Part shown: in pieces, positions 32,092 through 39,172 of the stretch
Numbering within the stretch: position 1 is the first letter of the stretch
Layout: the number at the start of each line of letters is the position of its first letter
Assembly: GCA_964529265.1 (NCBI GenBank)
Contig: CAZGVW010000200.1
Location: forward strand, 1 to 43,947
DNA: 43,947 nucleotides
Source of the DNA: CAZGVW01 sp964529265
GTDB taxonomy: Bacteria; Planctomycetota; Phycisphaerae; Phycisphaerales; UBA1924
Direction: 5' to 3'
Notes under the pieces: model-generated
Database searches by the model: none
The model's input: the letters and a program-made list of their open reading frames with translations, nothing else
What the model was told of the DNA's origin: nothing
Made by a program: the position numbers and the translations under genes

Positions 32092-32550
32092 TTAGCGTTC
32101 AACGCTGACGGACAACCGGGCAGTGGTGTCCGCGTTGCACAGCGGCTTGTTCTCGCCCGGCTGGTTCAGCAGGTCGTGCAGCGTGATGTCGTCCATGATC
32201 TCGATCACGGCCTTTGCGGCTTCGTCCATCTTCTTATGAAGCGGGCACAGGTTCTTGCCGTGGTTGGGCAGGCCCAGCGGGCACGTGGTGATGCGATCGA
32301 GTTCGGTGGTGGCGCGGACGACGTCGAGGAGGCGGATCTGGTCGGCGGGTTTGGCGAGGCGGTATCCGCCGCCGACGCCGCGGCGGCCGGCGACCAGGCC
32401 GGCGCGGGTGAGCAGCTGCAGGACCTTGGCGAGGTAATCGGGGGGCGCCTGCGTCATGTCGGCAAGGGTGGCCGAGGACACTCGTTCGCCCTGGCCGATG
32501 GCCAGGCACGTCATCGCGCGAAGCGCGTACTCCGTCGTCTGGGAGAGCAT
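32092..32550 (-). CDS. Rrf2-family transcriptional regulator
   Basis: A 152-residue winged-helix regulator. It begins MLSQTTEYALRAMTCLA, the family signature, with the DNA-binding helix in DYLAKVLQLLTRAGLV and the wing GGYRLAKPA. Rrf2 proteins such as IscR and NsrR sense Fe-S status or NO with a cluster bound by three cysteines. Here Cys90 and Cys102 (TTCPLG...NLCPLH) are 11 residues apart, wider than in IscR or NsrR, and a third cysteine near 137 could serve. The frame is open upstream but ATG 32550 gives the family start. pfkA is divergent; regulation of pfkA is possible but not shown. Confidence 0.9.
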   Translation of the reverse strand: MLSQTTEYALRAMTCLAIGQGERVSSATLADMTQAPPDYLAKVLQLLTRAGLVAGRRGVGGGYRLAKPADQIRLLDVVRATTELDRITTCPLGLPNHGKNLCPLHKKMDEAAKAVIEIMDDITLHDLLNQPGENKPLCNADTTARLSVSVER

Positions 32551-32658
32551 TGACCCCGCCGCGGGAAGAGAAGTTACCCGGACCAAAGGACCCAAGAGTC
32601 TGGTGAGGGTAGGGTTGCGGAGCGGGGCGGGCAATGGGGGCGTCGCGGCGGGCCGGGA

Positions 32659-32687
32659 TCGACTCGGGCGTTCGAGATGCCGATAAA
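32659..32687 (+). promoter_or_regulatory. Weak candidate promoter of pfkA
   Basis: TCGACT (32659-32664), a 17-nt spacer and GATAAA (32682-32687) precede pfkA by about 80 nt. A direct repeat GGACC-AAA-GGACC at about 32579-32591, nearer the Rrf2 gene, could be an operator. Both are tentative. Confidence 0.3.
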
Positions 32688-32768
32688 TCCGGGTTGAGGC
32701 GCCGTTGCGCCGCGCGGCCGCGGCGGGCGCCTTGTTCGATGGGAAGCCGAATCGGAGCAAAGCCAGAC

Positions 32769-33869
32769 ATGTCCACGCATCCAAAGCGCATCGGCGTGCT
32801 GACGGGGGGCGGGGACTGCCCCGGACTGAACGCGGTGGTGCGCGCGGTCGTGAAGACGGCGATCTACCGGTACGGCATGGAGGTGTTCGGCGTCGAGGAC
32901 GGGTTTCTGGGGCTGGTGCAGAACCGGATCAGGCCGCTCTCGGCGGCGGATGCCTCGAACATTCTGGCGCTGGGCGGGACGATTCTCGGCACGAGCAACA
33001 AGTGCAATCCGGAGCGGTACGCGGTGGGCTACGGCCCGGACGGCGAGCCGCGGTTCGAGAACGTGACGGAGCGGTGCCTGGATCATCTGCGGCTGCACCA
33101 CATCGACACGCTGGTGACGATCGGCGGCGATGGGACGCAATCCGGCGCGCAGAACTTCATCAAGCGCGGGATCAACTGCATCGGGCTGCCCAAGACGATC
33201 GACAACGACCTGGTGGGCACGGACATCACGTTCGGCTTCCTGACGGCGGTGCAGATCGCGACCGACGCCATGGACCGGCTGCACACGACGGCGGCGAGTC
33301 ATCACCGCGTGATGGTGGTGGAGTTGATGGGGCGCAACGCGGGGTGGATCACGCTGCACGCGGGCGTGGCTTCCGGCGCGGATGTGCTGCTCATTCCGGA
33401 GATTCCGTACGAACTGAAGAAGGTGTGCGATTTCGTCACGGCGCGAAGCAAGCACGGCAAGCGGTTCAGCATCGTGGCGATTTCGGAGGGCGCGAAGCCG
33501 AAGGGCGGGAATCAGGTGGTGTCGCGGATCGATCCGACGAGCCCCGATCCCATCCGGCTGGGCGGCGTGGGGCTGATGCTGGCGAACGACATCGAGCGCG
33601 TGACGGGGATCGAGACGCGCGCGACGGTGCTGGGGCATGTGGTGCGCGGAGGTTCGCCGGTGGCGGCGGACCGCGTGCTGGGCACGCAACTTGGGCACCA
33701 CGCGGTGGAGCTGATCTCGCAGGGGCAGCGAAACCGGCTGGTGGTGGTGCACGGGATGGAGATCACGGACACCGACATCACGCGCGTGGCGGACAAGCAG
33801 CGGCTTGTCTCGCCCGATCACCCGCTGCTGCGGGCGGCGCGGGCGGTGGGGACGTGCTTCGGGGATTGA
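32769..33869 (+). CDS. pfkA: 6-phosphofructokinase (group A)
   Basis: Phosphorylates fructose 6-phosphate in glycolysis. The 366-residue product has LTGGGDCPGLNAV, TIGGDGTQSGA, PKTIDNDLVGTDITFGF, MGRNAGWI and GHVVRGGSP. Two positions predict the phosphoryl donor: Gly122, equivalent to E. coli Gly104, favours ATP, whereas Lys142, equivalent to E. coli Gly124, is typical of pyrophosphate-dependent enzymes. The combination points to ATP use with an ancestral-type sequence, but the donor needs an assay. ATG 32769 gives the usual N-terminus. The convergent DoxX-like gene ends 7 nt away. Confidence 0.93.
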   Translation: MSTHPKRIGVLTGGGDCPGLNAVVRAVVKTAIYRYGMEVFGVEDGFLGLVQNRIRPLSAADASNILALGGTILGTSNKCNPERYAVGYGPDGEPRFENVTERCLDHLRLHHIDTLVTIGGDGTQSGAQNFIKRGINCIGLPKTIDNDLVGTDITFGFLTAVQIATDAMDRLHTTAASHHRVMVVELMGRNAGWITLHAGVASGADVLLIPEIPYELKKVCDFVTARSKHGKRFSIVAISEGAKPKGGNQVVSRIDPTSPDPIRLGGVGLMLANDIERVTGIETRATVLGHVVRGGSPVAADRVLGTQLGHHAVELISQGQRNRLVVVHGMEITDTDITRVADKQRLVSPDHPLLRAARAVGTCFGD

Positions 33870-33876
33870 AGCGCTT

Positions 33877-34812
33877 CTACTCTTCGCCGCCGTCGGCCCA
33901 ATCTTCGTGATCGTCGAGATCGTGATCTGACGGACCGCCGAAGACGAGGCGATCGAGCGAGAGCAGGCCGGGCCGGCTGAGCGCGAGCGCCATGGCGCTC
34001 ATGAACAGGCAGAACTGGAAGAGCAGGTTGGTCCACGCCTGGCTGGCGGCGGGATCGCCAAAGTCGATCGGCGGGAAGACGCCGAGGAACGAGGCCGCGT
34101 CGGCTGGGCCCATGACGATGGGGCCGATGCTGGCGAGCCAGAGCGCGCCGAGCATGACGCCGGCGACGCCGAGCGCGGCGAGGCGCGTCATGAGCCCGAT
34201 GAGGAGGAACGCGCCGCCGACGAACTCCGTGATGGCGACGGCCCATGCGAGGCGCGCGGGCCAGAGGCCCTGAGACCAGGCGGCGGGCCACGTGGCGCCC
34301 GTGCCTTCCGGCGGGTTGGACGCGTAGTGAAGCATGAGGGCGAGGTCGTAGACGCGGGCTTTATCGATGGCGGTGGGGAAGTCGGCCGCGGTGAAGGCTG
34401 GGGTGGTGGATGGCTTTGCGCCGTTGGCGGGGCCAGGGGGCGCAGCCGCGGCGAGGACGAGAAGCGGCGCGCCGGGCGCGGAATCCGCGGCGATCGGCGT
34501 GCTGGAGGGCTTGGATTCGGGCTCGGCAGGGGGCTGACGGTCGGTCGTCGGGGGAGCGGACGAATCGGGGAGCGCTTCGGTGGGCTCGTCTGACGGCGCG
34601 GCGGGCGATTCCGGCGGGGCGCTGTGGTTCCCGTTCGCGTTGCGGAGGGAGCGCACCTTGACGCCCATGTTGGCGAGCACGGCGGCTTCGGCGGGCTCAA
34701 AGGCTCGCTCGGTGAAGAGTTTGCCGCCGCCGGCAAAGACGAACGTCAGGCCCAGCGCGAGGCGCAGGAGCAGGGGGGGCAGGGATAGGGCCGTACGGTC
34801 GCGGAACTTCAT
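33877..34812 (-). CDS. DoxX-like membrane protein with long insertion
   Basis: A 311-residue membrane protein. Residues 11-32 (LPPLLLRLALGLTFVFAGGGKLF) form the first DoxX segment. AITEFVGGAFLLIGLMTRLAALGVAGVMLGALWLA and LLFQFCLFMSAMALALSRPG form the others. Between segments 1 and 2 lie about 150 residues, of which 64-137 are Pro/Ala/Ser-rich low complexity. DoxX relatives contain quinone-oxidoreductase subunits and many uncharacterised proteins. The acidic tail (DHDLDDHEDWADGGEE) is also unusual. ATG 34812 was chosen as the codon just before the first segment. Confidence 0.75.
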   Translation of the reverse strand: MKFRDRTALSLPPLLLRLALGLTFVFAGGGKLFTERAFEPAEAAVLANMGVKVRSLRNANGNHSAPPESPAAPSDEPTEALPDSSAPPTTDRQPPAEPESKPSSTPIAADSAPGAPLLVLAAAAPPGPANGAKPSTTPAFTAADFPTAIDKARVYDLALMLHYASNPPEGTGATWPAAWSQGLWPARLAWAVAITEFVGGAFLLIGLMTRLAALGVAGVMLGALWLASIGPIVMGPADAASFLGVFPPIDFGDPAASQAWTNLLFQFCLFMSAMALALSRPGLLSLDRLVFGGPSDHDLDDHEDWADGGEE

Positions 34813-34941
34813 CTGGCGGCCTCCGAGGCGAGCGCCCCTGCGGCGAGGGGGCGTGGCGGGGTCACTCTTTCTTCCGCACGGGCGCCGTTCGCTTGCAGGC
34901 GGGGGAATGGTACGCCTGCGGGGCCCTGCAGAGGGGGGAAG

Positions 34942-34969
34942 CACCGACTTCGCAGAGCCGAAGTCGGTG
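34942..34969. repeat. Perfect hairpin with CAGAGC loop
   Basis: CACCGACTTCG (34942-34952) and CGAAGTCGGTG (34959-34969) pair perfectly around the loop CAGAGC, the same loop as the hairpin at 108-133. It lies between the DoxX-like gene and tRNA-Leu. No T-run follows. REP-like repeat is the best description. Confidence 0.7.
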
Positions 34970-34995
34970 GCACGAGGCGGCGAGGGTGAAGGGAC

Positions 34996-35024
34996 TTGAA
35001 CGGGGGGCCCGCGGGCCGAAGAAT
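34996..35024 (+). promoter_or_regulatory. Promoter of tRNA-Leu
   Basis: TTGAAC (34996-35001), a 17-nt spacer and AAGAAT (35019-35024) end 13 nt before the tRNA, a distance that fits a short 5' leader removed by RNase P. Confidence 0.5.
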
Positions 35025-35037
35025 CACGGATGCTGCC

Positions 35038-35122
35038 GCGGGCGTGGCGGAACTGGCAGACGCGCGGGACTTAGGATCCCGTGTCCGATGAGGACGTGGA
35101 GGTTCGACCCCTCTCGCCCGCA
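35038..35122 (+). tRNA. tRNA-Leu (anticodon TAG)
   Basis: An 85-nt class II tRNA. The acceptor stem GCGGGCG (35038-35044) pairs with CGCCCGC (35115-35121), with discriminator A. The anticodon stem CGGGA/TCCCG encloses the loop CTTAGGA, giving anticodon TAG at 35072-35074, which reads CUA and related leucine codons. A long variable arm and GGTTCGACCC in the T arm support leucine. The 3' CCA is not encoded. Confidence 0.97.
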
Positions 35123-35232
35123 CTTTGGCGTTTCGGACGGCCTGAACGGGTGTGAGCCCGGCCGGCGCGTCGGGGGCTATTCCCGGACGTGGCGGGGAGT
35201 TTGTGGGTCTCGGACGTGGTTCGCCGATCTGC

Positions 35233-35583
35233 ATGACGTATTCTGCACTACAGACTGAGATGCGCATCGACGGCCCGACGAATCCGTTTCACATTTCCCG
35301 CGCGTACGGCGTGAGGCCTCCGGCCCCTCCTGCGCCCCCGGCGCCCTCCGTGCGCGCGGCGGGCCTGGAAGATGCGCCTGAGGCGTTTCGCGCCACGGGC
35401 GTGGCGTCGCTGACGCCGAATCTGCGCCGGTTGGTGGCGGCGCAGGTGCCGGGGATCGTGGATTTTTCGTCGGGCGAGGCGCGGCCGGGAGCGGCGACGC
35501 TGCCGATGTACCGGCATCCGGCGGATCGGAACGCGGCGGCGACGTCGGTGGCGGTGGGGCGCGCGATCGATATTGCCGGCTGA
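35233..35583 (+). CDS. Conserved hypothetical protein
   Basis: A 116-residue protein. The N-terminal third is Pro/Ala-rich (VRPPAPPAPPAPSVRAAG). The remainder has a defined look: LTPNLRRLVAAQVPGIVDF and LPMYRHPADRNAAATSVAVG. No membrane segment or known catalytic motif. ATG 35233 was used; ATG 35260 (MRIDGPTNPFHISRAYG) is equally possible, as neither has a ribosome binding site. It lies alone between tRNA-Leu and the aminotransferase. No function assigned. Confidence 0.6.
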   Translation: MTYSALQTEMRIDGPTNPFHISRAYGVRPPAPPAPPAPSVRAAGLEDAPEAFRATGVASLTPNLRRLVAAQVPGIVDFSSGEARPGAATLPMYRHPADRNAAATSVAVGRAIDIAG

Positions 35584-35634
35584 GGTCTGAGAACGCGGGA
35601 CAGGTGGCGAAACGGGCGCGGTGGGCGGCGCCCG

Positions 35635-35640
35635 TATGAT
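35635..35640 (+). promoter_or_regulatory. -10-like TATGAT before the aminotransferase
   Basis: TATGAT, eight bases, then ATG at 35649; predicts a leader of zero to two nucleotides. Confidence 0.45.
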
Positions 35641-35648
35641 TCCATCGC

Positions 35649-36896
35649 ATGCGCACTGAGACGGAGGTTGCGGGCGACCGGCCGCGGGCGGCGGCGCACT
35701 GGGCGCTTGATCCGGACGTTGTGTTCCTGAACCACGGATCGTTCGGGGCGTGCCCGAAGCCGGTGCTGGAGGCGCAGCGGCGCTGGCGCGAGCGCATGGA
35801 GCGCCAGCCGGTGCAGTTCTTCGTGCGAGATCTTGAGGGGCTGCTCGACGAGGCGCGGCTGGCCCTCGCCGAGTTCGTGAACGCCGACGCCAGGGGGCTG
35901 GTGTTCGTGCGCAACGCAACGACGGCGGTGAACGCCGTGGTGCGATCGCTGCGGTTCGAGCCGGGCGATGAACTGCTGACGACGAGTCACGAATACAACG
36001 CCTGCGCGAATGCGCTGCGGTTCGCGGCGGAGCGGTGGGGCGCGACGGTGGTCGTCGCTGAAGTTCCATTCCCGATCGAATCAGCCGAGCAGGTGGTCGA
36101 GGCCATCCTGTCGCGCGTGACATCGCGCACGCGACTCGCGCTCATCGACCACGTCACGAGCCCGACCGGCCTCGTCTGGCCCATTGAGCGCATCGTGCGC
36201 GAACTTGCGGAGCGCGGTGTGGACACGCTCGTGGACGGCGCGCACGCCCCCGGCATGATCCCGCTTGATATCCGCGCCATCGGCGCCGCGCACTACACCG
36301 GCAACCTGCACAAGTGGGTGTGCGCGCCGAAGGGCGCCGCGTTCCTCGCCGTGCGCGAGGACAGGCGCGACCGCATCCGCCCCACCGTGATCAGCCACGG
36401 CGCCAACTCCTCGCGCATCGATCGCCCGCGCCTGCTGCTCGAGTTCGATTGGACCGGCACCGCGGACCCCACCGCCATCCTCAGCGTGCCCGAGGCGCTG
36501 CGGTTTATGGGAACGGTGGCCGGGGGCGCCGGGGGCTCCGGGGGATGGCCCGCGCTCATGGGGCAGAACCGCTCGCTGGCGCTCCGCGGCAGGCAACTCG
36601 TCTGCGAACGCCTCGGCGTCAAGCCGCCCTGCCCGGCGGAGATGGTCGGCTCGATGGCCTCCATCCCGCTGCCCGATTCGCCGCCGGGGGCGGATGCATC
36701 CACATCACCGCTCTACCTCGACCCACTGCAGGACACCCTGCTGGAGCGGTTCGGCGTCGAGGTTCCGGTGATTCCCTGGCCCGCGCCGCCGCGGCGGCTG
36801 GTGCGGCTCTCGGCGCAGGCTTATAACAGCGAACCTCAGTATGAGCGGCTCGCCGCGGGGCTGGATGAGGCTTTGCGCGCCGAGCGCGGCGGGTAA
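35649..36896 (+). CDS. Class V PLP aminotransferase, isopenicillin-N-epimerase-like
   Basis: A 415-residue PLP enzyme of the class V group. FLNHGSFGACPKPVLEAQ at the start and FVRDLEGLLDEAR are typical of the isopenicillin N epimerase-like branch. LVDGAHAPGM is the PLP-binding aspartate region, and Lys222 in GNLHKWVCAPKG is the PLP lysine. Substrates in this branch vary (amino-acid epimerases, cysteine-desulfurase-like lyases), and nothing nearby identifies this one. A short glycine-rich run (VAGGAGGSGG, near 294-303) looks like a local repeat expansion. Third-codon use shifts from G to C within the gene near 36.1 kb. Confidence 0.88.
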   Translation: MRTETEVAGDRPRAAAHWALDPDVVFLNHGSFGACPKPVLEAQRRWRERMERQPVQFFVRDLEGLLDEARLALAEFVNADARGLVFVRNATTAVNAVVRSLRFEPGDELLTTSHEYNACANALRFAAERWGATVVVAEVPFPIESAEQVVEAILSRVTSRTRLALIDHVTSPTGLVWPIERIVRELAERGVDTLVDGAHAPGMIPLDIRAIGAAHYTGNLHKWVCAPKGAAFLAVREDRRDRIRPTVISHGANSSRIDRPRLLLEFDWTGTADPTAILSVPEALRFMGTVAGGAGGSGGWPALMGQNRSLALRGRQLVCERLGVKPPCPAEMVGSMASIPLPDSPPGADASTSPLYLDPLQDTLLERFGVEVPVIPWPAPPRRLVRLSAQAYNSEPQYERLAAGLDEALRAERGG

Positions 36897-36946
36897 GGGA
36901 AGGCGCGGAAGCGGAAGAAGCGAAGGCGGGAAGGGCTGCATCGGCG

Positions 36947-37894
36947 ATGCGGATTGCAAAGGCCGCCATCTTCGGCGCCACGGGATCGACCGGCCGTGTC
37001 ATCGCGCAGGAACTCCTCCGCCGCGGCATCGCGGTGCGCGTGGTGTCGCGCAGCGAGGCGAACCTGTCGCGGGATTTCCGCGATGCGCCGGTGGAGCGGC
37101 ACGAGGCGGATCTCTCGATCACGGAATCCGCCCGCCGAGCCGCGGAAGGGTGCGATGTCATCATCCACGCCGTCGGCCTTCCGCTGGCGCAGTATTCGGA
37201 ACATCCGGCGCTCGGCCGCAACACGGCGTCGGCGATGCGCTCAACCGGCGCGAAGTGCATCCTCATCAGCGGCTTCTGGTCGTTCTGGCCGCTGGCCGAG
37301 TTGCCGCTGACGGAAGAAAGCCCGCGCGACCCCGTCAGCCGCGCCGGCCGCGCCCGCAAGGAGCAGGAAGACATCCTGCAGGACGCCGGCGCCGCGATCG
37401 CGCTGCTTCCCGATTTCTACGGGCCCGATGCGCCCAAGAGCCTGCCGAACGATGTCATCCGCGCCATCGTCGAAGGCCGCCGCGCGATCTGGCCCGGCTC
37501 GCCCGACCACGCGCGCGAAGCGATCTACGTTCCCGACATCGCGAAGCCGATCGTCGAACTCGTCATGCGCGAAGAGGCCTACGGCCGCCGCTGGATCATC
37601 CCCGGCGGCGGCGCCGTCACGCCGCGGGACCTGGCGCTCATCGCCGGCCAGATCTGCCGCGAGCGGGCCCGCATCGGCGGCGCCCCCGGATGGCTGGTGA
37701 ACCTGGCGGGGCTGGCTCGGCGCGACATGCGCTCCGCCGCGGATATCTACGGCTTGTACGCGAACCCCATCCGTTTCGATGGCGCCAAACTCCGCGGCCT
37801 CATCGGCGACCAGCGCCCCACGCCCTACGCCGACGGCGTGCGGGCGACGATCGACTGGATGCGGAGGCTGATCGTGCCGCGGGAGGAAGAGTGA
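36947..37894 (+). CDS. NAD(P)-binding atypical short-chain dehydrogenase/epimerase
   Basis: A 315-residue protein with the N-terminal Rossmann motif AIFGATGSTGRVIAQELL (G-x2-G-x2-G type) and VRVVSRSEANLSRDF, as in extended or atypical SDRs. CDVIIHAVGLP follows, in place of the typical A-A loop. There is no clear Y-x3-K catalytic pair, which fits the atypical NmrA/epimerase-like branch that can act as a redox enzyme or sensor. It follows the aminotransferase by 50 nt and may be cotranscribed. Substrate unknown. Confidence 0.82.
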   Translation: MRIAKAAIFGATGSTGRVIAQELLRRGIAVRVVSRSEANLSRDFRDAPVERHEADLSITESARRAAEGCDVIIHAVGLPLAQYSEHPALGRNTASAMRSTGAKCILISGFWSFWPLAELPLTEESPRDPVSRAGRARKEQEDILQDAGAAIALLPDFYGPDAPKSLPNDVIRAIVEGRRAIWPGSPDHAREAIYVPDIAKPIVELVMREEAYGRRWIIPGGGAVTPRDLALIAGQICRERARIGGAPGWLVNLAGLARRDMRSAADIYGLYANPIRFDGAKLRGLIGDQRPTPYADGVRATIDWMRRLIVPREEE

Positions 37895-37905
37895 GTGGAG
37901 GAGCG

Positions 37906-37940
37906 GGAATACGGAACACGGAACACGGAATACGGGAAGA
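37906..37940. repeat. Heptanucleotide array (GGAATAC type)
   Basis: GGAATAC, GGAACAC, GGAACAC, GGAATAC and GGGAAGA in a strict 7-nt register, 12 nt after the SDR gene. Same family as the array at 1-63. Confidence 0.85.
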
Positions 37941-37948
37941 AGGGACGC

Positions 37949-37978
37949 GGGCCCGGGCGGGCCCGGGCGGGCCCGGGG
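37949..37978. repeat. 10-bp GGGCCCGGGC tandem repeat
   Basis: Three units, GGGCCCGGGC twice then GGGCCCGGGG, continuing into a G-rich tract up to about 38000, between the heptamer array and holB. Each unit is itself nearly palindromic. Confidence 0.8.
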
Positions 37979-38026
37979 GGCCGGGGGCTCGGGGGCCGGG
38001 TGTGGGCGGAGGGGATTGGCTGCGGA

Positions 38027-38032
38027 TAGTCT
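38027..38032 (+). promoter_or_regulatory. -10-like TAGTCT, 6 nt before holB
   Basis: TAGTCT, six bases, then ATG at 38039. Predicts a leaderless mRNA for holB and possibly the operon after it. Confidence 0.45.
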
Positions 38033-38038
38033 TCGGTG

Positions 38039-39118
38039 ATGCCCGTCGTCTCGTTCAATGACATCCTCGGCCAGGCCGGGGCGCTCCGCGTGCTGAAGGC
38101 GGCGCTGGCGTCCGGGCGCGTGCACCACGCGTGGATCTTCCACGGCCCGCCGGGCGTGGGGAAGTTCACGACCGCGCTCGCCTTCGCCTCCGCCCTGCTC
38201 GATCCGACCACGCAGCAGACGTTCTCCGGCGATTTCGAGCCCGACCCCGAGAGCGAGACGCAGCGCCTCATCGCGCAGGATCTGCATCCGGACCTGCACA
38301 TCATCACGAAGGAACTGGCGCTCTTTGTGGACAGCGCCCAGGTCCGCTCCGCCAAGCAGACCACGATCGCGAAAGACGTGATCGATCAGCACCTGCTGCG
38401 CCCCGCATCCGTGGCGCCCGTCATGCGGTCGGATGCCCGCATCGGCAAGGCCTTCATCATCGACGAGGCCGAACTGCTCAACCCATCCTCGCAGAACGCC
38501 CTCCTGAAAACACTCGAGGAGCCCGCGCCGCGCACCGTGATCATGCTCGTCACGTCCGCCGTCGAGCGCCTGCTCCCCACGATCCGCAGCCGCTGCCAGC
38601 GCGTGGCGTTCGAGACGCTGAGTGACGACGACATGAAGGAGTGGCTCAAGCGCTGGTCGAAGACGCGCGAAGAGCCGCCCTCGAAGGCCGATGCGTCGTG
38701 GGCCATCGACTTCGCCGCGGGCTCGCCCGGCCGGGCGGCGCTGGCGCTCGAAGGCGGCCTGCGCGCCTGGTCGGAGCGTCTTGATCCGCTGCTCGATTCC
38801 ATCGAATCCGGCCGGTACACGCACGAACTCGGGCCTGTGATGGCCAAACTCGTGGATGAGTGGGCCGAAGGCTGGGTGAAGGAGCACAAGAACGCGAGCA
38901 AGGACGCAGCGAACAAGGCCGGCGCCCGGCACCTGTTCCTGCTGCTCTCGGAGCGGGTCCGCCGGCGCGTGCATGCCGCGGCGGAGAAGCATCCGGACGA
39001 CCTGGAATCGGCCCTGCGCGCAGTCGACTTGCTCGCGGAGGCGGAGCGCCACATCGATTCGAACGTGAACATGGCGCTGGCGCTGGAGAACATGGTGGTG
39101 CAGACGGCGCGGGCCTAG
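38039..39118 (+). CDS. holB: DNA polymerase III delta' subunit (HolB-like)
   Basis: Part of the clamp loader that opens the beta clamp at primers. The 359-residue AAA+ protein has FNDILGQAGALRVLKAAL, the Walker A loop GPPGVGKFT, IIDEAELLNPSSQNALLKTLEEP (Walker B region) and PTIRSRCQRV with the Ser-Arg-Cys arginine finger. The four-cysteine zinc module is absent. The ATG at 38039 is preferred to a GTG one codon earlier because of the -10 spacing. The VWA gene starts 54 nt downstream; coupling to it may be accidental. Confidence 0.9.
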   Translation: MPVVSFNDILGQAGALRVLKAALASGRVHHAWIFHGPPGVGKFTTALAFASALLDPTTQQTFSGDFEPDPESETQRLIAQDLHPDLHIITKELALFVDSAQVRSAKQTTIAKDVIDQHLLRPASVAPVMRSDARIGKAFIIDEAELLNPSSQNALLKTLEEPAPRTVIMLVTSAVERLLPTIRSRCQRVAFETLSDDDMKEWLKRWSKTREEPPSKADASWAIDFAAGSPGRAALALEGGLRAWSERLDPLLDSIESGRYTHELGPVMAKLVDEWAEGWVKEHKNASKDAANKAGARHLFLLLSERVRRRVHAAAEKHPDDLESALRAVDLLAEAERHIDSNVNMALALENMVVQTARA

Positions 39119-39172
39119 AACCGGGGGTAGACCGGGGGTTGGACGGGGGCGGCGGGATTTCAGGAGCGGCTG

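Noticed and set aside
37949..38000. G-quadruplex or origin-like element in the GGGCCCGGGC tract
   Set aside because: The G-runs are interrupted by complementary C-runs, which favour hairpins, and there are no DnaA boxes nearby.
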